Source: Endomicrobiia bacterium
GTDB lineage: Bacteria; Elusimicrobiota; Endomicrobiia; Endomicrobiales; Endomicrobiaceae
Direction: 5' to 3'
Assembly: GCA_009776745.1 (NCBI GenBank)
Contig: WRNH01000001.1
Location: 1 to 64,000, forward strand
Length of the DNA: 64,000 nucleotides
Shown here: in pieces, positions 34,557 to 41,974 of the stretch
Layout of the letters: every line of letters begins with the position of its first letter
Position numbering within the stretch: the first letter of the stretch is position 1
Position numbers and translations under genes: made by a program
Notes under the pieces: model-generated
Database searches by the model: none
Seen by the model: only the letters and a program-made list of their open reading frames with translations
Told to the model about the DNA's origin: nothing

Positions 34557-35014
34557 TTATCCAGTCTGTCCACCGTCCAGTCTTTTCTTAAAGGATATTC
34601 GCCTTCTGGCCAGTCGTCTGGCAAAGGATACCTTTTTCCTTCTTTTAATCCTTCAATTTTTACGCCTAGAAGATCGTAAACTTCTCTTTCCTGCAAATCT
34701 GCCGCCGGATACATATCCGTGATCGTTTTGATCGAAAGTTCGCCGCTTTTCGGAATCGACGTTTCGATATTGAGCATAAGACCGTTAAGGTCAGCCATAT
34801 GATAAATAAAAGAATAATTTTCTTTGTCGTCCATACCCGTAAGCATGCAAAAAATATCGACTTTTAAATCTTTTGCCGCAAACTCCAAAAATCCGCGAAA
34901 CTGCAAATAAGGAATTTTCATCCAAATTCTTTTTTCTCTTTGAACTTTTATATTTTCCGACAATTCCGGATACGCGCTTATAATTTTTTCGGCTATCGGG
35001 TGATTATTTTCCAT
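34547..35014 (-). CDS. Hydrogenase 30-kDa subunit (NuoC/EchD-like)
   Basis: 155 residues. The C-terminal part has the family signature YPAADLQEREVYDLLGV near 107-123 followed by RYPLPDDWPEGEYPLRKDW near 131-149. It contacts the small and large subunits in all complex I-related hydrogenases. It has its own ORF rather than being fused to the large subunit as in HycE. Confidence 0.93.
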   Translation of the reverse strand: MENNHPIAEKIISAYPELSENIKVQREKRIWMKIPYLQFRGFLEFAAKDLKVDIFCMLTGMDDKENYSFIYHMADLNGLMLNIETSIPKSGELSIKTITDMYPAADLQEREVYDLLGVKIEGLKEGKRYPLPDDWPEGEYPLRKDWTVDRLDKKE

Positions 35015-35028
35015 TGAAACCCCTTTTC

Positions 35029-35141
35029 AAATAACAAGTAATAAGTAACAAATAAAAAAGTAAAAAATCAAAGAATTTTTTGTAATTATATTCGTCGTTA
35101 TTTATTACTTATTATTTATTATTTATTATTTATTACTTGCC
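35029..35141. repeat. Family 1 hairpin element between small-subunit and NuoC-like genes
   Basis: Arms of AAGTAATAAGTAACAAATAAA type at the left and TTTATTATTTATTACTTGCC at the right; no GCAAAGC hairpin in the centre. The right arm codes for the C-terminal QVINNK and stop of the small subunit. Confidence 0.82.
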
Positions 35142-35580
35142 TTTCCTTTTCTTCAAAATTTTTTAGAAGTTTTGATATTCCGTCTATAATAGCGTCGGGG
35201 CTTGCGGGACATCCCGGGATATAAGCAGAAACGGGGATGGCCTCGTCAATACCGGAAAGCATATTATAACATCCGTCAAAAACTCCGCCCGAACACGCGC
35301 ACGTGCCTACTGCAACCACGAATTTCGGTTCCGGAAGCTGTTCATATATTCTTATAAGCCTGTCTTTTATCTGCCTTGTGACCGGTCCGGAACACAAAAG
35401 CACGTCAGCGTGCCTCGGCGTCCCTTTAAGCTGTATGCCGAACCTTTCCAAATCATATGTAGGAGTAAGCGCCGCGACAATTTCAATATCGCAGGCATTA
35501 CACGCTCCCGTGTTAAAATGTATTATCCACGGAGATTTCAAACGCGCCCAGTTGACAAGTTTTTGAACCGATTCAATCAT
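35119..35580 (-). CDS. [NiFe]-hydrogenase group 4 small subunit (NuoB/EchC-like)
   Basis: 153 residues. Proximal 4Fe-4S ligands: GACNACDIE near 24-32 (CxxC, where complex I NuoB has adjacent cysteines), GTCACSGG near 92-99 and PGCPASPDAI near 126-135. The CxxC spacing independently supports a hydrogenase. The start overlaps the NuoA-like gene by 8 nt. The last six residues are from a hairpin-element arm. Confidence 0.95.
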   Translation of the reverse strand: MIESVQKLVNWARLKSPWIIHFNTGACNACDIEIVAALTPTYDLERFGIQLKGTPRHADVLLCSGPVTRQIKDRLIRIYEQLPEPKFVVAVGTCACSGGVFDGCYNMLSGIDEAIPVSAYIPGCPASPDAIIDGISKLLKNFEEKERQVINNK

Positions 35581-35929
35581 TTCTTTCTCTCCGGAATATT
35601 ATCAATATGCTTAAAAAAGCCGCCGCAATAAAAAGCAGCGCAACGGCAAGAGAATCCGAAATTTTATCCGGCGAAGTCGCGATCACAAGGGCAATCACGT
35701 GCATTATCGTAAAAAAGAAAGCAAACGGGAAAAACTCGCCGTAATTGAGCCTTATTCTGTGCTCTTTAACATCTTCGCCGCAGGCATAAGCCTTAGTTTT
35801 GCCTTCGGAATTATCAGAGTTCTTGTGCGATATTTTTCCGGTAAAGAACGATAATATCAAAAAGAACGCAAATATCAGCATAAATACCGCAGGAGGCAAA
35901 ACAATAATTAACGCAGCCGGACAATTCAT
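35573..35929 (-). CDS. NuoA-like membrane subunit
   Basis: 118 residues, three hydrophobic segments. A soluble loop with YACGEDVKEHRIRLNYGEFFPFAFFFTIMHV matches the NuoA/ND3 family, where the loop has a Cys-Gly-x-(D/E) motif and is followed by the conserved second helix. NuoA-like subunits are usual in complex I but not in most group 4 hydrogenases. Confidence 0.82.
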   Translation of the reverse strand: MNCPAALIIVLPPAVFMLIFAFFLILSFFTGKISHKNSDNSEGKTKAYACGEDVKEHRIRLNYGEFFPFAFFFTIMHVIALVIATSPDKISDSLAVALLFIAAAFLSILIIFRRERND

Positions 35930-35944
35930 TTTTATTCCCTTTTT

Positions 35945-35996
35945 TAACTAATATAAAACGTATCCTTTACTTTTTATATTTTATATTTTATCTGCC
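35945..35996. repeat. Family 1 hairpin element, short decayed copy
   Basis: AACTAATATAAAACG on the left and TTTTATATTTTATATTTTAT with CTGCC on the right. The right arm codes for the C-terminal ADKI and stop of the NuoK-like gene. Confidence 0.6.
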
Positions 35997-36304
35997 TTTT
36001 TTATATTTTCAATATCCAGAGAATTATGTTTTTTGGCTATATTTATTATATAGCCGGCCGAAATCATTAAAATCACGACTTCGATTACTATCATCGTTAT
36101 GATCAAAGGTTCCATCACCTGCGGTCTTCCGCTGAAAAAACCAGCTGCGGCAAGAAGTATCGTAACTCCTTTTGTCATTATTTCAAGACCTATTATTACC
36201 GAAATAATATTTTTTGTTATTATGATCGCGTATATTCCGATCACAAATAAAATCGGAGCCGTTATCAAATACAATTTAAAAAGCATTAAAACTTCATAGC
36301 CCAT
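35981..36304 (-). CDS. NuoK/MrpC-like membrane subunit
   Basis: 107 residues with three hydrophobic helices. GIYAIIITKNIISVIIGLEIMTKGVTIL carries the conserved Glu of helix 2 (GLEIM), and PLIITMIVIEVVILMI the second conserved acidic residue in helix 3, both part of the ion-translocation path in the NuoK/MrpC family. It sits between the NuoJ-like and NuoA-like genes as in complex I-type operons. Confidence 0.88.
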   Translation of the reverse strand: MGYEVLMLFKLYLITAPILFVIGIYAIIITKNIISVIIGLEIMTKGVTILLAAAGFFSGRPQVMEPLIITMIVIEVVILMISAGYIINIAKKHNSLDIENIKKADKI

Positions 36305-36322
36305 TTTTTATAATCCCTTTTA

Positions 36323-36451
36323 GGCAATTAGTAATTAGTAATGAGTAGTTAGTAATTGTTGTGCGGGGCTTTGCCCCGCTTATTAATAGGTGCGCTTCGC
36401 GCACTCCTTAATTACTCATTACTAATTACTAATTACTCATTACTCATTGCC
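36323..36451. repeat. Family 1 hairpin element between NuoJ- and NuoK-like genes
   Basis: Arms of GGCAATTAGTAATTAGTAAT type (36323-36357) and complement (36410-36451). Centre: GCGGGGCTTTGCCCCGC and GTGCGCTTCGCGCAC. The right end stops 2 nt short of the NuoJ-like TAA codon. Confidence 0.88.
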
Positions 36452-36452
36452 T

Positions 36453-36944
36453 TTATCTTTTGTCTTTAAACAAAACAACAACGCCGAAAACGCCGGTCAA
36501 AATTATTATTATCTGTCCGATTAAATCTATTTGTCTTAAATGCCAGATTTCGTCTCTGTCGAAAATTTCCGCTGCAGCGGCGCCGTCAGGTATAGGTATA
36601 AAATGAATTCCTCTTGTAAGCATATAAAAAGCTGCCGCGCAAATTATTATTATTACAGGAAGAAGCAAAAACTTCTTAAACATATTATCTCTTTCTTTGC
36701 ATCGTTCTTCCTCGGTCAGCGGATTTGTAATGCTTATAACGCTTATAAATATTACCGTGATAAGCCCTGCGCAAACCGAAAGCTCAAATATCGCCGCAAG
36801 CGGAGCCCGCAATACAAAAAGCGCAACCGTTACAAGAATGCTTATGGATGCAAGCATTATTGCGGCTCTTATGACTCTCGTACGCGTTACGGCAAAAGCC
36901 GCGCAGATAATTATTAATGATAATAACAAAATATGAACAGCCAT
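36453..36944 (-). CDS. NuoJ-like membrane subunit
   Basis: 163 residues, five hydrophobic segments. The TM3 region LRAPLAAIFELSVCAGLITVIFISVI matches the NuoJ/ND6 family, including the glycine that forms the pi-bulge. Together with the NuoK-, NuoA- and antiporter-like genes it makes the membrane arm of the complex. Confidence 0.85.
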   Translation of the reverse strand: MAVHILLLSLIIICAAFAVTRTRVIRAAIMLASISILVTVALFVLRAPLAAIFELSVCAGLITVIFISVISITNPLTEEERCKERDNMFKKFLLLPVIIIICAAAFYMLTRGIHFIPIPDGAAAAEIFDRDEIWHLRQIDLIGQIIIILTGVFGVVVLFKDKR

Positions 36945-36958
36945 TTATACCCCGTTTT

Positions 36959-37054
36959 AACGACAATTACGAATAAAAGACAAAAAAACATTAAATCAGT
37001 CATTGACATTGATTCGTAATTGGGACAAAGTCCCCGTAATTCGTAATTGCCGTT
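36959..37054. repeat. Family 1 hairpin element between NuoN- and NuoJ-like genes
   Basis: AACGACAATTACGAAT (36959-36974) and ATTCGTAATTGCCGTT (37039-37054) pair at 15 of 16 positions. The loop has GGGACAAAGTCCC and a second ATTCGTAATT. It touches the TGA of the NuoN-like gene. Confidence 0.85.
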
Positions 37055-38473
37055 TCAAATAATTCCCACCGCCGGAAGCACTAAAGATTTAAGTATGAAA
37101 TAAAACCCTAAACCGGCAAGTATCGTTATCGCGCATAAAATAACCGACGGAATTGTAAACGATAAAGACGCTTCACGCACATTTTCAACATTCGCAGAAC
37201 TCTCTCCGAAAAATACTTTTTTCTGCAAATTAAGAAAATATGCCATAGTCAAAAGACTCGCGAGTATCGCGACAAAAGCAAAACCTTTACAGTTCGCGGA
37301 CCATAAAGCTATTATAATAAAAAGTTTACTCCAAAAACCCGCCAAAGGCGGAATTCCGGATGCAGACAAAAACGCTATTGCCGTAGTGGCCGAAGTCACC
37401 GGCATTTTCGCGCCCAGCCCGCCGAAACTGTCAACGTCAAGCCTGCCGGTCTGTTTTTCGACAGCCGCTGCATTCACGAATAAAAGCGATTTAAATATAG
37501 CATGGTTAAAAATATGGAACACCGCCGCCGCTATACCGAAAGCGGTTCCCGCGCCTAAAGCCAAAACGACGTATCCGACCTGGCTTATGCTGGAATAAGC
37601 TAAAACTTTTTTAAAATCTTTCTGCGTTATTGCCGCAACCGCGCCTATAACTATTGAAAGAGAGCCCGCTATCAAAAGAACCGTTTTCACATTATCGTTA
37701 AATCCGACGGCCGAATAAAAAAATCTTATAAGAGTAAACACGCCGGTTGTTTTAGTTATTATACCGCCCAAAAACACCGACACTCCGGCGGGAGCGCAAG
37801 CATAAGCTTCCGGAAGCCACGCGTGAAAAGGAATCAATCCGCCCTTTATCATCAAACCGCAGACAAAAAGCATTACCGCAAGCAAAACGATCGTGTTTCC
37901 GCCGAAATTTCTAACCGCGGCGGAAATGTCTTCAAAGCCTGTGCCGCCCGCGACAAGAAAAAACAATGCGACTGAAAAAAGCATCATAACGGTCGCTATT
38001 GAAGATATTATCAAATATTTAAAACCGCCTTCAAGAGAAGTTTCGGTTTTATCCAAAACTATCATAATGTATGAAGCCGCGGCAATAACTTCCACAAAAA
38101 CATATATCGTAAAAATATCGCGCGCAAAAACTATTCCGTTTATTCCGGCGACAGCCAAAAGCATAAGGTTTGAAAGAGAGAACAATCTGCCGTCGTATTT
38201 TACAAACTGCCTCGACGTTACAAGAGAAACAAAAGCGACTATCGCCGTTGAAATTACCATTATTTTAGATATGCCGTCGGCGGAAACATCCAGGCGGAAA
38301 AAATCTCCTATAACTTTTGCAAGCTGAGCGGAACCGGCTTCGGGAAGAAAAACAGCTATAAGCTGATAAGCAAAAAACGCCAAAGCCGTATAATAGGCCG
38401 CCCTGCCCGAAAGCCGCGGGATATTAAGCAGAATTACCAAAAGAATAGGAATAAAAATTAATGATACTGTCAT
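37055..38473 (-). CDS. Antiporter-like membrane subunit 3 (NuoN/MrpD-like)
   Basis: 472 residues with about 14 hydrophobic helices. Ion-channel residues are present: Glu in YVFVEVIAAASY (helix 5) and the Lys/His helix 7-8 region MIKGGLIPFHAWLPEAYACAP, followed by KDFKKVLAYSSISQVGY. One of three antiporter-type pumps in this complex. A 93-nt gap without an element precedes it. Confidence 0.92.
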   Translation of the reverse strand: MTVSLIFIPILLVILLNIPRLSGRAAYYTALAFFAYQLIAVFLPEAGSAQLAKVIGDFFRLDVSADGISKIMVISTAIVAFVSLVTSRQFVKYDGRLFSLSNLMLLAVAGINGIVFARDIFTIYVFVEVIAAASYIMIVLDKTETSLEGGFKYLIISSIATVMMLFSVALFFLVAGGTGFEDISAAVRNFGGNTIVLLAVMLFVCGLMIKGGLIPFHAWLPEAYACAPAGVSVFLGGIITKTTGVFTLIRFFYSAVGFNDNVKTVLLIAGSLSIVIGAVAAITQKDFKKVLAYSSISQVGYVVLALGAGTAFGIAAAVFHIFNHAIFKSLLFVNAAAVEKQTGRLDVDSFGGLGAKMPVTSATTAIAFLSASGIPPLAGFWSKLFIIIALWSANCKGFAFVAILASLLTMAYFLNLQKKVFFGESSANVENVREASLSFTIPSVILCAITILAGLGFYFILKSLVLPAVGII

Positions 38474-38566
38474 TTTTTTATTTTATGCCGCCCCTGCTGT
38501 TCGTCGTTACCATGCATCTATGCATCGCCGCCATTGCAGTTAATTTCACTTTGTCTTTAACTTCCA

Positions 38567-40330
38567 TTATACGAAAAATAAAACTATTACCGCTATCCCG
38601 CACAAAACCCAAATTATGTACATGGACATATTTCCATTATGCGCTTTTTTCAGCATTTGCGAACAAAATAAAACGGACTTAACAAAAGCAATGTCGTAAA
38701 CCCAGTTCAAAACTTTATCAAAACTAAATGAAGCTTCGGCAAAACGGTTATAAACGCTCAAAACCATATTGTAAGGATCTGCGCTTTCATTTTCATCAAG
38801 TTTATTGATTTTCAAACCCGAAATAATAGGTTTAACAAAGCCCAGTCCGTTATTATATTTTTTAAAACCTACGACAAAATTAATAAGAACGGCAACAAGA
38901 GCGGAAACCGAAACTATCATAAGCAAAAGATTTATGTTCTCTTCGGCCGGCAAAACAAATTCGCTCCCGATCACCGCAAGCGGTATATTTTTAAATATCC
39001 CGAACAGCAGGCACAGCAGCGCGGCGGTTACCGCGGGGATCATCGACGTTACCGGATATTCAAAAAACTTATCGTCATTTTTGAAAAATATTTCTCCAAG
39101 CCAGTTTAAGACCGCGCTGGAACAGAAAAAAGTCACAAGGATCATAATTACATACCAAACAATGCCCGCGTGTAAAGCGCCTTCATAAATCAGTTCTTTT
39201 GAATAAAACGCAGCAAACATCGGCACGCCTATGAACGAAGCTATAGATAAAACAAAACACATAAATATGTACGGATTCTTTTTACATGAAACGCTTTCGA
39301 CTTTGCTGTCGTCAATTATACCGGCGCCGAAAAATAAAGTTGATTTATATATCGTATGCGCCAATAAATGCAAAACCGCGCCGGCAAGCGCCGCCGGAAG
39401 AGCAATCAGCGCCGCAATCATCATAAAACTGCCCTGGCTAACGCTTGTATAAACCAGCGTCTTTTTAAAACTTTTCTGCGTATTTGACAAAAGCGCCGAA
39501 AGCAGAGCGCTGGCCGCGGCAATGCCCATCAATGTATACGTTACGCAGTTTCCGCCTTCAACGCCGAACATTTTCAAAGCAATAAACAAAATATATATCC
39601 CCAAAACTTTTTCGGCGGCAGTCGCCATAAAAACCATAAAGGGAACGGAAGTTTTTTCCGAAGCCTCGGGCATCCAGCTGTGAAAAGGCATAACTCCGAG
39701 CTTGCCTGCAGCGCCTACGGCTATAAAAACAAAAGCCGTTACGGGCAGCAATCCTTCAACAGTCAGAGAGACTTCCGAAATATTCATCGTTTTTGACAAA
39801 GCATAAACAAGACCTATCCCCATCATCAAAAACAAGTCGGCGACCGCCGTAATAGTAAAGGCTTTAATGGCGAGCTTTTTATTGTCGTTTGCCGAAGACA
39901 AAATCATCATTACAAAAGGAATTGCCAAAGCTTCGGCAAAAATTAAAAGAAAGATAAGGCTGTCCGTAATCAAAGCTCCGTTTACGCAGGCAAGGGCAAA
40001 AAGCATTCCCGCTTTAAACAAAGATGCTTTCGGATTATCTTTCATATTGCTTATTGTAAATATTGACGCCAGCAGCGCGAAAAAAGCGACGATTACAAGC
40101 AAGAACTCTATAAACGTCGTCATTATTACCGAAAAAGAAAAGTTAAACGCGGCCCATGCCGAGTATGTAAAAATATCTTTGGCAAAATAATAGCAAGCCG
40201 CCCAAAGATTAAACAAAACGGCGACTATAAAAAACACTTCTTTAAATTTTTTATATTTTTCCGGCACACAAAAAACCGCTATCGAACATATTGCCGGAAT
40301 GATGATAAGAAACAGCGTTAATATACTCAT
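38567..40330 (-). CDS. Antiporter-like membrane subunit 2 (NuoL/M-like)
   Basis: 587 residues, about 16 hydrophobic helices. Core motif KLGVMPFHSWMPEASEKTSVP near 213-233 and a preceding Glu in the LLIFAEALAIPFVMM helix. The extra 100 residues at the C-terminus include an amphipathic segment (IISGLKINKLDENESADPYN) and a final helix, recalling the lateral arm of NuoL in shorter form. Its start overlaps the stop of the upstream antiporter gene (ATGA). Confidence 0.92.
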   Translation of the reverse strand: MSILTLFLIIIPAICSIAVFCVPEKYKKFKEVFFIVAVLFNLWAACYYFAKDIFTYSAWAAFNFSFSVIMTTFIEFLLVIVAFFALLASIFTISNMKDNPKASLFKAGMLFALACVNGALITDSLIFLLIFAEALAIPFVMMILSSANDNKKLAIKAFTITAVADLFLMMGIGLVYALSKTMNISEVSLTVEGLLPVTAFVFIAVGAAGKLGVMPFHSWMPEASEKTSVPFMVFMATAAEKVLGIYILFIALKMFGVEGGNCVTYTLMGIAAASALLSALLSNTQKSFKKTLVYTSVSQGSFMMIAALIALPAALAGAVLHLLAHTIYKSTLFFGAGIIDDSKVESVSCKKNPYIFMCFVLSIASFIGVPMFAAFYSKELIYEGALHAGIVWYVIMILVTFFCSSAVLNWLGEIFFKNDDKFFEYPVTSMIPAVTAALLCLLFGIFKNIPLAVIGSEFVLPAEENINLLLMIVSVSALVAVLINFVVGFKKYNNGLGFVKPIISGLKINKLDENESADPYNMVLSVYNRFAEASFSFDKVLNWVYDIAFVKSVLFCSQMLKKAHNGNMSMYIIWVLCGIAVIVLFFV

Positions 40331-41781
40331 TTAACCATCCCGAACATTTGATTTGCCGCGAGTTCCGCTATAAAAGTAAGTTTGCTGAAAACCAAACCAC
40401 ATATTAACGATATTGCGGCAAGCAATGTTACGCTTAAATTCATGGGAGACCAAACGCTTGATTTATGCGCTTCAAAATTACCCGCGGGCTGCGCGAAAAA
40501 TACTTTGTAGAAAACTCTCAGCATATAAAGTATGGTAAGCGTAGCGGCAGCAACAAAAGCTATCGCTGAGCCAGCATAACCGGCATCGGCGGCTCCCGTG
40601 ATAACTAAAAACTTGCTGAAAAAACCGCCCGTCGGAGGCACCCCTATAATAGACATCATGCATAAAAGGAAAGCAATGCATGTTATCGGCATAATTTTTG
40701 CAAGGCCGCCCATCTTTGTTATGTCTTTTGTATGCGTTTCATGTTCAATTATGCCCGCGCTTAAGAAAAGCCCCGCTTTAGCGGCCGAATGCATTAGGAT
40801 AAAAAGCATGGAGCCCGCAAACGCAAGACGCGTCCCTGCCGCGAAACCCAAAAAAATGAAAGCAAGCTGGCTTACCGTCGAAAAAGCGATAATTCTTTTT
40901 ATATCTTTCTCGACAAGCGCGGCTCCGCCCGATATTAAAGCGCTTAATGCTATTATTATAAATACCGCCGTTTTTATTGTTTCGGAAGGAATTATCACGC
41001 CGTTAAAAAGCCTGGCATAAACGTAAACGCCTATTTTTACAAGAACAGCGGCGTGAAGCAAAGCCGTAACCGGCGACGGAGCAATACCCGCATCCGCAAG
41101 CCACGTATGAAAAGGAAATGTCGCGGATTTGGCAAAAATACCGCATAAAATTAAAAGAACCGTCATATTTTTGACAGTTCCCGGAGCTATGGCGTAATGT
41201 ATCGCGGCAAAATCAAATGATCCCGCCTGTTCGGCAAGCATAATAAAACCGGCCAGCATTAAAAGAGCGCCGCCGGCCGTAACCATAAAAGCTTTATTTG
41301 CGCGCCTTACATGATCCTCTTTTCTGAAAAAACCTATCAAACGCCATGAAGCGATCGCAGTCATTTCCCAGAACATAAAAAGGAAGATGAGGTTTGCGGA
41401 AAAAATTATTCCCATCATCGAGCCCAAAAATAAAAGCACTATAAAATAGTACTCATTTTGGTTTTTATATGAATCGATATATTCAAAAGAATAAAAAACT
41501 ATAATCGCGCTTATCAAAGAAGAAACCAACGCGCAAAACAAAGCAAACGCGTCGGCTCTAAGTATAAAGTTAAGCCCTAAAGGCAAATCATAATAAAATG
41601 AAACTATATCGCCCGCAAAAACCGAAGGAGCAAGCAAAAGTCCCAATATAAACGTAATAAAAGCAAGAGCTAAAGCAGAAATATTTCTTGCTTTTACGGA
41701 AAACCGTCCGATTATCGGAAGCAGAGATGAAAAAAGCACGGGAACCGCGACGATAAGTATTAATAATACTTCATTTGGCAT
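40327..41781 (-). CDS. Antiporter-like membrane subunit 1 (NuoM/MrpD/HyfB-like)
   Basis: 484 residues, about 14 hydrophobic helices; first gene of the hydrogenase operon. Channel residues: Glu in LIFLFMFWEMTAIASW near 125-140, and FAKSATFPFHTWLADAGIAPSP near 217-238 with the Lys and His, then VEKDIKRIIAFSTVSQLAF. It pumps H+ or Na+ coupled to H2 evolution. A full-consensus promoter lies 90 nt upstream. Confidence 0.93.
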   Translation of the reverse strand: MPNEVLLILIVAVPVLFSSLLPIIGRFSVKARNISALALAFITFILGLLLAPSVFAGDIVSFYYDLPLGLNFILRADAFALFCALVSSLISAIIVFYSFEYIDSYKNQNEYYFIVLLFLGSMMGIIFSANLIFLFMFWEMTAIASWRLIGFFRKEDHVRRANKAFMVTAGGALLMLAGFIMLAEQAGSFDFAAIHYAIAPGTVKNMTVLLILCGIFAKSATFPFHTWLADAGIAPSPVTALLHAAVLVKIGVYVYARLFNGVIIPSETIKTAVFIIIALSALISGGAALVEKDIKRIIAFSTVSQLAFIFLGFAAGTRLAFAGSMLFILMHSAAKAGLFLSAGIIEHETHTKDITKMGGLAKIMPITCIAFLLCMMSIIGVPPTGGFFSKFLVITGAADAGYAGSAIAFVAAATLTILYMLRVFYKVFFAQPAGNFEAHKSSVWSPMNLSVTLLAAISLICGLVFSKLTFIAELAANQMFGMVK

Positions 41782-41870
41782 AAATTATTATTCCACTATT
41801 AAATTAGAAACCGCTCATATGAATAATTTAAACCCATATGCGCGGATTTTTACTGTTTTTAACTGTATTT

Positions 41871-41899
41871 ATTATATCCTTAAAATATTTTATTGTCAA
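41871..41899 (-). promoter_or_regulatory. Promoter of the hydrogenase operon
   Basis: Minus strand TTGACA (41894-41899), 17-base spacer, TATAAT (41871-41876): perfect consensus. Predicted leader about 83 nt. It is the only strong promoter seen before the 10.7-kb, twelve-gene operon. Confidence 0.88.
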
Positions 41900-41974
41900 T
41901 GCGCGGCAACAGCCATGACAAAAAAATGCGGTATTAAAACTTTAACGAACACAGCTGCTTCCATTGTATCCTAC

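Noticed and set aside
401-37054. Hairpin elements as a CRISPR array or as rho-independent terminators
   Set aside because: Copies are dispersed singly and differ in arm sequence, with no regular spacers. Most lack a T-run and many lie inside operons between co-directional genes, so they are not classical terminators.
38474-38566. Small gene or element between the NuoN-like and NuoL-like genes
   Set aside because: No start with Shine-Dalgarno and no pairing arms; it looks like plain spacer.
31586-41781. Respiratory complex I (NADH dehydrogenase)
   Set aside because: The NuoD-like subunit has both CxxC nickel motifs, the NuoB-like subunit has CxxC spacing, a maturation protease is present and NuoE, F and G are absent.
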